Source: Maylandia zebra (lineage: Eukaryota; Chordata; Actinopteri; Cichliformes; Cichlidae). From it: 64,000 nucleotides of DNA. Positions 43,565 through 55,601 of the stretch are shown here, one piece after another (the stretch's first letter is position 1; each line of letters starts with the position of its first letter). Where the stretch lies: assembly GCF_041146795.1 (NCBI RefSeq), contig NC_135172.1, forward strand, positions 41,994,123-42,058,122, read 5' to 3'. The position numbers and the translations under genes were made by a program. The notes under the pieces were generated by a model. It did not search any database. It was not told where the DNA came from and was given only the letters and a program-made list of their open reading frames with translations.

Positions 43565-45394
43565 GGGATGTGGACCGAGCAGCGTCACAGCTGTTTTGAT
43601 CAAAACACGCACTGGGATCTGTTTTTCTAGTTTACGTCCCTCATTGCAGCCACTAAAGATCTGACCAACACAATAATGAAGTTTCAGTCTTTCTTTATTT
43701 TTCTCTTGTAGTAATCATTCACACTCCAGCAGTTACTCTGGAAATACTTACACTTTCCTTGTCATGTCTGTGACGCTCTCCCGTCCCTTTCTCCCTATCC
43801 CATACTAACACCCAGCATCAAACCTCCCACCTTCATGGATAAAAAGAAAAACCTACATTTCAAAGTGTTCAAACGGCCTCAGACAGTGCACACTTCAGGT
43901 CCGGATCCGGATGAGCCAGACAAGACAAACAGAAATGAAACTTTGTTTGTTTCAAAGCATTCTTTTATTAATAAAAAGACAATTTAAGACCTAATTGATC
44001 ATACAAAATCAGCATTCTCCTCAGTCGCTGTGCAGTGTTTGAGCCAAAGAGCTGAAACTGCATCAACATAAGAGGAAGTTGTGATTTTTTTAATAACATT
44101 TTCAGATATTTTATTTGCTGCTGAACGAAGGCTGGACGATCCCATCTACAAATATCTGCTGTGAAACCTTCAAATGTCTGCAGAACAGCAGCAGGACAGC
44201 TGATATGTAGAAACCTCACAGAACAGCAAGTGTACAAGGTGTCTGACTCTCTATTCAAATTCATTACATGTCACACTCAGATAAAAGTCTACCATCAAAT
44301 TCCTTTTCCAAAAGAAAAGATGATGCAAATCAGCTTCTTTACACTGACAGGGGGGGAGGAAAAAAGACATTATATTTAATAATACTGTCTTTGTAAACAC
44401 ATTATGACATAAAAAAAATCAAAACAAAAAAAAAAGGAGCATATTCAATACAACATAAATGTACAAAAGAATGAAAAGGCAATTTAATCTATAATAGTGT
44501 CAAGAAATATGCTATTAAAAAGCAAAGGTGTACCTAAATACCATTAAAAAAAATGTAATAAAGAAGTGAAGGAAGTACCATTGTCGTATTCACCAAAATA
44601 AAAGCTTAAAACGGGAGAATGTTTGTGGCATACACAGTACACAGACGTCGAGATAAGAGGTCATTTAGAGACCCAACTCAGAGACTGGGCAAAATGTTTT
44701 CAGTCGTGGAGACAAGTGGAGAGACAGGGTGGGAGCACGCTTTCTTAAATGAATCCTAGGAAGAGATGTACTCAAATGAATCAATCCTGGTGCTAATGTG
44801 TGCTGATTGGTCCGTTAAGGATTTACGATTGGTTTTCAAACGATAACAGTGTGGGTGTGGCTAAAGGCCAGCACAAACGTCCATGGGCGTAGAAGAAGCC
44901 GGTGGTCGTGTCGGATGACGGTGATGTTTTCAGGAGGCTGCCCTAAACTGGATAGTGGTGCTGTGACGGCCCTAATACTCAGGAATCATTTCACTAGCTG
45001 TTTATTTGACAGCTATTGAGAACATTTCCCGAAGAAGAAGAAAATTTTAAACCATGAAATTTGCAATGTTTTTCTACAGTTCCCCAGAATGCCATTTATT
45101 CCGGCCCATCTCACAGCATTTGAACCCCCCCCCCAAAGAGCCAATCAGAAGTCAGTTTGAGCTGTGTGGTGGTGGGCGGGCGCAGCAAAGATGAAGACCT
45201 AGTGTGGTTTCTGTTCTCATGGGAGGAGCCAGAGATGTTTATAATGTTTAATGTTTGTGGGCTAAAAAGCTTTTAAGTGGTCAAACCTTTGAAGCAGTTT
45301 TTAATCAGATTCGACTGGAGACTCTATAAATGCAGATGTTTCAGAGATGAGGAGATTCCATCTGTTTTCTATCAGCAGCCTCCTCCAACACCAC

Positions 45395-45655
45395 AGCGTT
45401 AGAACCAGCTCAGAGGCATAATCTCTCGAGCGTGTCCAGGGCCTCTTCCTTTGTGGACCTGCCTAAAACACCTCAGCTGAGCTCCTTCTGCATGATGAGC
45501 TCCTCAGATACGTTTGTGGAGGAGTTTCATTTCTGCTCCTTGTGTCCTCAATCTTATCCCTTCGGTCCCTACCTGCATCTCAGGGCCACAGGAACGTTTG
45601 ACCGGCAGATCTACAGATTAACCTTCACCCTCAGATTAGCCTGTTTTTGAAGGTA
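45395..45655 (-). repeat. Decayed Rex3-like LINE fragment
   Basis: Antisense blocks such as GGCATAATCTCTCGAGCGTG, TTTCATTTCTGCTCCTTGTG and CAGGGCCACAGGAACGTTTG match, in order, the younger copy at 33770-34245. It is shortened by deletions. Confidence 0.6.
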
Positions 45656-46264
45656 CTAATTCTCATCTGTCTGCTTCATGCTCAGCTGCAAACAGGTCTA
45701 GTGTGAGAAGGAGGTCACTGCTGGCCAAAGCCCAGAGATAACGAAGCCCTACAACACCATAAATTTGATATTGTTTTTATTGTTTTGCTTTTAAAAAAAG
45801 CGTGCAACAGCCCTTTTTTGTCACTCAGCAGATCTCCTGACCTTCAGACCTCCTGCCCAATCTGATCCCATCCTCACGCTCGTGTCTCCCTCCTCTTTAA
45901 CCGCTACCCGAGACGTTCATCACAGCTCTAATGAAACGCTTCATAGAGAGAAAAACTGCATCCAGTGAAACTCTGATCTGTCAGGAACAAAAGAATGAAA
46001 TAAAGAAAATGGTACCTGTGTCTAAGGTTAACTCGTACCACAGTGGCTCGATAGTAAGACTCCGAAGGCGCCCAGCAGGTGAGCGGGGGTCGGTTTGGTC
46101 TTTAGTCATTTCACACACACATGATCACACAGAGCTGAGCTCGTGTAAAACCATCAGGTTAAGAGGTAAAATATGGAATAACTAAATGAGGAGGACTATA
46201 GTAACAATGAGGAAATAAAGTGGATAACTCAGCCTGCAGACTGACATGTAGTTCAAAAGAAAAT

Positions 46265-46279
46265 CCGCCAGGGGGCGCC
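46265..46279 (+). promoter_or_regulatory. CTCF-like core motif
   Basis: CCGCCAGGGGGCGCC closely matches the vertebrate CTCF core (CCASYAGRKGGC). It is not inside a repeat I recognise. Confidence 0.4.
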
Positions 46280-46848
46280 GCAGCACTGCACTTCAACCGC
46301 AGGCGAGCAGGTGGTTTGAACAAAGGCAGCACTCAGCCTCTCCTCCTCTCCGAAAAGTTAGTGTTACTCTACTCCTATCCTACGCTACGTCCGTGCACCA
46401 TCCCTCGTTCTTCCTGCTGCCCCTCCTCCCTCTGTCCTTACAGCCCCAAGCTGCTCCGTAGTCTTCCTCTCTTTGTCCTTCCTCTCCCAGTTTTTATTGA
46501 ACTGCTCTAACTTTTTTTCCTTCTTTTTTGACTCTTTCCCAGTAAAGTAAACTTATTTTTATTATTAGTACGGATTCACTCTGACCGCTGTCGTTTAGTA
46601 CCTAAATCCACCTCTTCCTCCTCGTCACTCTGGCTTTTCTAGAGCTGCTGCTGCTTCTTCAAACTTCCACTCACTGCGGTTGATGTGACTAAACAAATTC
46701 AGCATCCCCCGTTACCCCAAATCGCCCTGCGCCCCCTGCTAACTGCTGGCAGAGAGATTCTGTCTCCTCCTCCTCCTCCTATTATTTTCATGGTTCAGCC
46801 GCCTCCTCTTCCCTTCCACCCTCCGTCTCCTCCTCTCGCGTTGCCCTC

Positions 46849-46980
46849 TCACTTCTCCATCAGTGCGTCGTCCTCCGTGATGCCCTGAGCTCGCAGCTCT
46901 TCCAGGACGTTGTCGAGGTGTCCGGGGTCGGGGAAGCCGTGGCCCGTCAGGTTGGAGCCGAACTCCGTCTTATGATGGAC
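46849..46980 (-). CDS. dtx4: dtx4 last coding exon
   Basis: 132 nt encoding [20 protein letters not shown] to the TGA stop at 46849-46851. Acceptor TTTTAAG. Confidence 0.95.
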   Translation of the reverse strand, partial: VHHKTEFGSNLTGHGFPDPGHLDNVLEELRAQGITEDDALMEK

Positions 46981-49900
46981 CTTAAAATGAAGGGAAGCGA
47001 CGGGAGAACGTGTCAGTCTTTACATCACAAACTAACAACCAATCCGATTCACTCTTAGGTCTGAAGTTACCTCGTTCCAGATGACGGTGTCCGACTCTCC
47101 TGTAGTGCTTGAAGTACCCACTGAGAAGATCAACCTGCGGTCCCACGCTACCAGGAGCAGTCTGAGTACCTGAGAGGCGAAAAAAAATTAGAGATTCAGC
47201 CCAGCCTAAAATCAAACATCCATATTTTCCCCGCTGACTGCAGACTGGTTATAGGCACTGTACACTGTGAGGTATCAGAGAGAGAAAACCAATAAGATAG
47301 CCCCCACAGTGACAAGACCTTGGTAAAGTGGGGAGGAAGTAACGGACTAAACCCTCTGACCACCACCACTGGTGGTGGTCAGAGGGCCCGGTGGCGCCAG
47401 TGTCCGGCAGCCTCGCCTCTGTCAGTGCGCCCCAGGGCAGCTGTGGCTACAATGTAGCTTGCTATCGCCAGTGTATGAATGTGTGTGTGAATGGGTGAAT
47501 GACTGAATGTAGTGTAAAGCGCTTTGGGGTCCTATGGACTAGAAAGCGCTATACAAATGCAGGCCATTTACCAGGCCATAAACTAACCAATTGAAATGCC
47601 CAGTGCATCATGGGAAGTCCCCCATCAGCTTGAGCATTTAGCAGGACAACAAAGGGGTCACCCAGACAGAGGTGGTACCTCGGGAGAGGAGCCTGGTAGC
47701 AGAAGTCTCCGCCTCCCATTCTACTTTGAGCTTAATTATACTGAAGTGAGGTGTCCATCTCTACAGCAGACATCTCCAAAACTGGGCGACCCAAACCGAA
47801 ACCATCTAACACTAAACAAATCTGACAGCGGGACGAATGGACGTCTGTTGGTGGTTACCTTGCGTCCTTTCTCGCTGTCTGGGAGGTAGCAGTGTCGGGG
47901 AAAGCCTCTGGCAGTGAAGGGCTTCCCTGGATTCGGGTGCTCTGGTCCCTGAAAGGAGAGGAGCAACGTTAGAGGGTGTCAAACGCCACCTGTGAGGGCC
48001 AAACAGGGCCGCTGGTCCAGGTGTTTGAAGTGTTGGAGGTACCTGAATGCCTGGTGGGATGTTGTAGATGATGCGTATGGTTTTGCAGTCGGGGTGGCCC
48101 GGTAAAGAGTGTGGGATGACATGGTATTCCATCTTCCCTGCCGGCTGGTTTCCAGTCTTCACGCCGTAGATGGTTTTACAGGTGGGACACTGGAGACTGA
48201 AGAGAGGAGGAAGCAGATCCATTAAACGAAGGACTTTCCTAAAACCTGAGAGGATGAGGAGCGTGGTCTGGTTCTAACCTGCCGTCCTTGTTGCCGTTAT
48301 TATACATGGCCACCAGACACTGGAAGTGGTACTGGTGCCCGCACTGTGCCAGCCGTCCAACTGACTCCGCCCTGGACACAGGCCCCACCCCTGGACCCTT
48401 GTATCCAGACGGGCCCCCCAGTGGCTCCATGCAGATGGTGCAGTCCTGGGAAATATTCAGACAGAGGAAAGGCTCATTCCCCTTTATCTCTGCACGTGGT
48501 ATGGAATTTCATGATAAAAAACTGAGGTCTCACCTCCTCTGGTGGACTTTTTACTTTTTGCAGGTACTTCTTCACCACCTCCTCTGGAGTTTTACCTGCG
48601 TACAGAGAGAAGGACGGGAGACGACGGGATGAAACCTGCGGCTGATGGTTCAACATCTCTACAACTGTGAAAGCTGAGAGGTCAAAATGGAGAGATCACC
48701 ACGCGTACCTTTGCGAGCCTGTTTCTTGGTGGTCTTCCTGCAGCAGTGGCCGAAGCCGGGCACCGGCTTGACGTCGCTCTTGCTAACAGGCGGAGGGTGA
48801 AGCACGAGCTTCGGAGGCCTGGTCAAACACACGGGCAGAGCGGCAGCACTCATCAGGATTCCCGTGATCCCTGAAACACAACCGAAAGAAACAGTCTGTG
48901 AGAAGAGCGCTGTGGTTTCTGCATTCTTACTAACGCTAAAGTTGTTTATATTCAATTCAATTTTATTTATACAGCGCCAAATCACAACAACAGTCGCCTC
49001 AAGGTGCATTTAGATTGTAAGGTAGACCCTGCAACATTACATACACAGAAAAACCCAACAATCATATGACCCCCCTATGAGCAAGCACAGTGGGAAGGAA
49101 AAACTTCCTTTTAACAGGAAGAACCAGGCTCAGGGAGGGGCGGGGCCATCTGCTGCGACCGGTTGGGGTGAGGGGAGGAAGAGATATACTCAAATATTTA
49201 TAAAAATTAGATAGTCAGCCATGGAAAAATCTGGTGGTGGAGCACAGGAATTATGAAAAGGTGACCGGCAGACTGTACAGAAGGACACCTGCCATCAGAT
49301 CCTGACCTACTTATGTGCTAATGATGTTACTGGTAACAGCAGACTGTTCAAAGTCGTGGATCCCGTTTATATTGCAATAAACGGCCAGTTATTTGGTTTC
49401 CCTCGTGTAGCTGTATTGAGATATTTAAATGTCTTGGATAATTCTTACCGGCCAGTGCAGGGTGAACAGGACTGGATCCGTTGAGGTTCTTCACCGGGAC
49501 GGTGGGCACGCTGCAGGAGAAGAAGACAAACCATTTAGCCCGATGTGTTTCCACGCTTCCTCACAGGCGCTCAGATCACACACTAAACCTCAATACTCAC
49601 TAAGAAAAACTGATGACTGTCATTTTCACACAGGTAAACGCGCAGAGAGACAGAAATGGAACCAAATAAAGAAGAAATTCACTCGTTATTTTTATCTCCT
49701 CGATGTGTCACGTACGCGTCTTCTTCCTCTGTGCACCGTTTTGTTTGGAGGAGTGTGTGCAGGACTGCCGGGTGTGTGTGTGTGTTTATGAGAGCTAATC
49801 CTCGGAGTTTCCATCTGCTCACTGAGCTCAAAGAGATGGACGTCACACAGCTGCTTGCTGGGATTACCTGCCTCGTCACGAAGCCCATCGTCATCACCAC

Positions 49901-52900
49901 CTTGCAGAGACACACACTGACTGACTCACACCAGTGAATTTCTTTCTAATAATCAATGTTTTTTCTGTTTTTGTTTCACACTGAAGCCTCAGGTCAGGTG
50001 AAAACTGAAAATACTACATCTTACAACAGACTGTCCAGGAAGTCTTATTATGTTAACAGACTGTTACTTTTATTATTCTGATATTTACACCCTGCAGATC
50101 GCTCAACAAGCTTGTTTTAACATTCAATCACCAGATTTAAAACGACCACAGCCCATTTTGAAATCTGTAACTCTCATTTCTACTCTGTAATAGGCAAACA
50201 TGTACTATCCCGGGTTTGTTTATGTTTTGCACTTTTACAGATTATGTAACATAACATCCTGGTTTAAATCTGACAAGTTTGGTAAGTTAACAGGTTGTTT
50301 ATTTCAACTGTTAAACGGTTTAGTTTGAACTCACCTTACCCACCTCTGTTCCAGGAGCAAAAGGAGGAAATGTACTTTCACTTCCTGTATTTATAGCTTC
50401 CTGGTTAATCAGGAAGGGGTCACAAGGTCACAAGAAGAGACCGAGTGTTATTTGATAAAGCTGATTTCAGAGTGTTTATAGAGAAATGGATTTGTTGTAA
50501 TATGTATCGACTACACACTGCAGAGTTTGATTGCTTGGAAAGAGTAGCTGTACAGGTTTGAGTATAGAAATGTTTGCCTTACATACCTAATGGATTAGTC
50601 CAGGGCTGAGTGGACTATTTAAGCAGATGAAAGCAGGTGTTTGGGGGGATGACCAGGTCAGTGTAGCTGTGTGCAGTTTGACCTGATTTAACTTCAGTTA
50701 TGTTTATTCGAACTGAGTTAGCTATGGAGTTGAGTTTCTTATTTATTTTTTTGTAAATATTGTTTGGTCATAAAATGGTGAATAAATGGACAGCTTCTGT
50801 CTCCTGCCATTCTTCAGCTGCTTAGGTCACGTTCTACCACACTGACTTCTTTCACTCTTCTGATGACATAAAAGACGAGTAAAATAAAGAATAACGTCAT
50901 TTTTTATGTCGCTTTCATTAGTTGCGTTTCATTTTAAGCCATCCATCATCTGTCTTTCTTCTGTTTTTCCAGCTTGATGACCACACAGCTGATAGACTGG
51001 GCTTAACGATGCGTTCCTTAAGTTTTTGGCGGAGCAACTCAGACAGTTGGAGCAGATGCTCCACGATGGCAGCACTGAACAGTAAGCTTTATTCTGTACT
51101 CTCACTGTTGTATATTTTTGACTCTCTAAATAACACTTTTCCTTGAACGTGCTTCTGACATCCGAGTTCTGAGGTATCTGGAACGCAGAATAACAAACCG
51201 GTAGTGACTTCCATGTTTTACACACACTGAGCAAACACTCAAAATCCAGTGTTGTGTCCCAGCTCTGTCCTCTACAGGAGAGAAAACAGAGCACCTCCTT
51301 CGAGCCGGATTCGAACCAGCGACCTAAGGATCACTGTGATCAGCCTCTACAGTCCTCCGCTCTACCAACTGAGCTATCGAAGGGGCTGGCTCGGCTCCCC
51401 CTGCCACGACACAAATGCAAACAGGGAACGTGCGACAGGCCTGAGAGACGGCAGCGATGATCTGCTGTTTCCTGTTGCTGGTTAAGCTTTAACAGGCCAC
51501 TAAGCAGCTTTCACCTACCTCACTCAGCGACGCATGACCACGCACGAGCGAGTGACTCACTGCTATCTGTGTGCATCAGGAAGTGTGTGAGAGGTGTTTG
51601 TTCACGCTTATAAGCAGATAAACAGAAGGTGTGAGGAGAAGAAGAGTAAACATACGCACTCGAATACCAAGAACCTCCAAACACGAATAACACAACACTG
51701 AACACACTTTCTGCCTTCAGCTCTCACACACGATGACCGAAGCTGCTTGTGTGCAGTCGTGTTATTTCTCCTACCACAAACACGTGGATCCGCTTCGCCT
51801 AGCGGGACATACAGTTTCTGTGTTTTTAAACAGACGGAGAGGAGCAGATTTATTAGACACACGCTTTGATTTTTCAGTGTTTCCACACAACAAATTTTAA
51901 TTCCTACAAACCACATTTAGTTTGAAATAGAAGCACGGGAATAAAAATGGATGAATGAAAACCCGACTGTGACGATTCTGTTCTAATCTGTTGTTGATTA
52001 AAGTATTACAGAGTCACCGTTTTTTAAAATGATACCAATATTCACTCAAACAGCTCAAGTTTTAATTTTTTTCTACTGATTTTGATACAAAGAAATTTTG
52101 TTTTGTAAGAATTACCAGATGAGATTTATCGTTTTCCCCGCATATGAATAATTTGGTGCCCAAAGGAAAATCCCCGAGACTTTGATTTGGTTTTTAAAAA
52201 GCTTTAGGACAGGTTTAACTTTCTCAAGCTTAAAACAGACGGCTGTTGTTTTTTAAAGCAGGATAACGCACTGACACAAACAGACTCTTTGCCTTAACGA
52301 TAAACGGATCAATCCTGCTTAGCGTGCAGTCAGCCCTCCACTCACTTCATGTATTAACTTATTTAAGGCGGTATGAGGCACGTAGTGCACCCACATCCCT
52401 GTACACATCATTACAGCCCGAGGCAGCAGCCGTCAGCTCTGACAGCCCATAAACTTTTGGACAAAATGCCAACAAAGAAAATCAACACAGAAGATTTTAA
52501 ATTAAACAATCAAGATGTGTTCAAAGTCCAAACTTGAGCTTTAACTCAAAGAGTTTAACAAAAGTCTTGCATTTACTGTGTAAGAATTACAGCCATTTTT
52601 ACACGCAGGATCATATTTTCACAGGCTGGATTTATCCAGTGCAGAGTGTGGTGGTGTTCAGCGTGCAAAAATGTGTCACACCTGCTGATTATGAGGCTGA
52701 GATGAGTAAAATATCACCGGTGAACTTCCCAGTGTCTCATAAGAACGTGGACAGCATAATCAATGGTGATGCAATGAGCTGGATCAGACATCCGATCCAT
52801 TTTATTCAGTTACGTTATTTCAATATACAAGAAGAATCAGTGTCGAGTTATACTGGTACTGATAAATCCTCGCAATGCCCATCCCTCATCCTCCTCCAGC

Positions 52901-55521
52901 AGAATCCATCAGTGCATTTTGAGGACCAACAACTGAATCACATCAGTTCACATGAAAGGTCTATTTTAACAATAATCCAACTGCTGTGTGCAGCAGGACG
53001 ACTATCACGTCGTAATCTCGTCATATTTCCATCTGCGTTAACGAGCTCAGCGTGTCAAATGAGCGCTCTGCTGTCATGTGCACTCAAAGTCGTTTAAGCT
53101 CTTAAAGATTTATTTATGACAACACGCGAGTAGCAGCGCGCTCGCTGATGACAGAGGGGAAACACCGACACCATGTTGGATCTGCACCGGATCAAGTCGG
53201 CGAGTGACAACGACGGCAGGAATCTCACACACACACACACACGCGGGCGCTAATCGCTGGTTGCTTCTCACGGGATCTATTAATATTTAATAAGCTGCTG
53301 TGTTAGCAGGAGGATAAGCCTCGTGGACTTCAACTTAACACACTTTCCAGCTGCCCCACTGATGTGCTGACTGCCTTTATTCCACACTGCATCTCCTGAA
53401 GGAAAAATCTCAGCTTTATCTTGAAGGGTCACACTTCTTCCTTAAAGGGAATTTCACTGAACTGTAATTCAAAGGAAAATCTCTCTTCTTTCTGCAGACA
53501 CCTCTGTACTTAGGAGGGTACTCAGAGAGCTGTGTGTCCTGGAAAACTCTCTAAAATGCTGCGTGTTGAAGAGCTCATCACATCTCTGTGTTGGTATCAG
53601 CCCAACAACAGGTACATCATAATTATGAATAAAAACAGAACTAATATTATCTTCATCTCCATCTAAGTCCACTCTCCTGGGAGAGGAGGAAGTAATCGGG
53701 CAGACGCAGGAAGCCCGTGAGCGCCGATGGAAATACGAGCAGCAAAGAAAGAGACTTTTCAAAAAGAAAAAACCGAGTGTGCGCCTGGGGGGGAAAGGGG
53801 ATGAATGAGACGAGTCTCTTGACCCCCCACGACCTCAAACCGCCCTCCTCCCCTCTGCCTGCTTCCCACCAGATCACACCCTCCCTCGGCTTTGTTTCAC
53901 CCCCATCCCTCCATCCCTCCGCCGCTGCTCCTCCCGCTCCCCTCGGGCCCAGATGGTCATCAGCTGGACTGATTTAGACAGCAGACAATAACACACTCAC
54001 TTACAGACACACACACCCGAGCAGGCTTCCTCTGCTTTAAAAAAAATTGATGTGACAGAAAGTGCTGGACGGGTTGTGCGACATTTTAAATGCATGCTGG
54101 GAGAAGGAGGGGCATGTGCTGAATGAATAATGGCAGGCTCGATCAGAGGTTCAGAAATATTCATGATGAAGTTATGTGAATGTTCTAAAGAGGCTGTCGG
54201 AGCTGCCCCGAGTTTAACTCTGTAATTGGTGTAAATGTATAACGCAGACATGTTTGGTCTGGCTGTCTCGGCTCACTCGTCACTCCTCGAGGTTCAACTT
54301 TCTCCTGCAGCTGAAAGATTGATTAAGGCAAATGTGAGCAGACTTTTGTTCCTGGTACCATGTTTCAATATTAATTTAAGAGAAAAAAATCAAATTAGAA
54401 AAGAAAAAATTGCCAATTTACAAGAAGAAAATTGTAAATTTAATACAAGACATTTCTAAATGTGTGAGAAAAAATGCTGGAAAAATAAGGGATAAAAGAA
54501 AAACAATAATAAGGAAAAAAACAAATTTATTAGCAAGAAATCGCAAATTTATGAGAAAACCTATGAGAAATATAGTAAACTAATAAGAAAAGAAATCTTT
54601 TTAATTGTCCAGGAACAATATTACTTTTCTAGTTTTAGAAAGAAACGGATACATTGTAATTCATATAAAATAACATAACCGAGTGTTTCTGATTGGTGAT
54701 GAATAATTTATGGTTAATCTGACCGCAGTTTAATGGACACGGTGAAACACGACACCGATGACTGGAGCCTGGTCACCGTCACATCACCGTGAGGTCACAA
54801 ACCTCACTCAGGGCGCGGCGTGTGCACAGTCACACCATCCTGTTCTCTCCATGTTGCTCCGTCGTTATTTTTCCCCACTTCATGTCTGTTTTTGTTTTGT
54901 GTTTATCTTGGAATTTGTTCATCTTTAGGACTTTTTTTTAATCGATAATTTGCTTTTTTTTATGGTTGGGTTTGTTGTTATTTTCAACCCCCCCCAAACC
55001 TGCAGATAATGACCAAATAAAAACCTCTATCATTTGTGTGAGTGTGTGAAAAGCACCAGATGAGACTGATCTCAGCCTGTCTGTGCTTACAGCTCCCCCT
55101 ACAGGCCGCTCAAGCTAAAAACTGCAACCTGTTGGTGAGCTAAACAGGTGTCGCCCCTTTGTCCCCGTCCTTGTCTCACCCCCGACTTTGGCTTCATTTT
55201 TCCTCAGTATGCTGAGTCTGTGCAGCCCCCCCCAACTCAATCACTCCCTTTGTCCTGTTTTCCCACAATCCCCCTCTGGAGAGAGAGATAAGACATTCTG
55301 CACTGCAGCTCCTGTTAGGTCCGTCAATATTTACTTTTACTGTGTGTGTGTTAAATGCCTTCACAGCCGGGCAGCGGAGCGCCTGTGTGTGTGTGTGTGT
55401 TTGGTTGGCCTGATTTCTTGCAGCACTGTGTGATCAATCTTTTGACAGTTTGCTGACTCGTTTCTTTGTCATGGACTCCCCTCCCCTCCTTGTCTCAGTC
55501 GCTGTCTGAGACAGAGGCTGT

Positions 55522-55601
<80 letters not shown>

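Larger units (their letters stand above)
43964..46848 (-). other. dtx4: Probable dtx4 3' UTR
   Basis: Between the dtx4 stop (46849) and the tRNA genes there is no other gene. An AATAAA on the minus strand at 43964-43969 would end a 2.9-kb 3' UTR, a plausible length for this gene. The interval contains an old Rex3-like LINE piece (45395-45655) and a CTCF-like core (46265-46279). The exact end is inferred; nearer AATAAA-like words may be used instead. Confidence 0.4.

Noticed and set aside
50922-51115. Possible extra exon after a TTTTTCCAG-like site
   Set aside because: The encoded peptide matches nothing in Deltex and joining it would break the phase of the known exons.
52534-53097. 187-codon plus-strand open frame in the dtx4 intron
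   Set aside because: No recognisable domain, no splice or Kozak support, ordinary AT-rich composition; likely chance.
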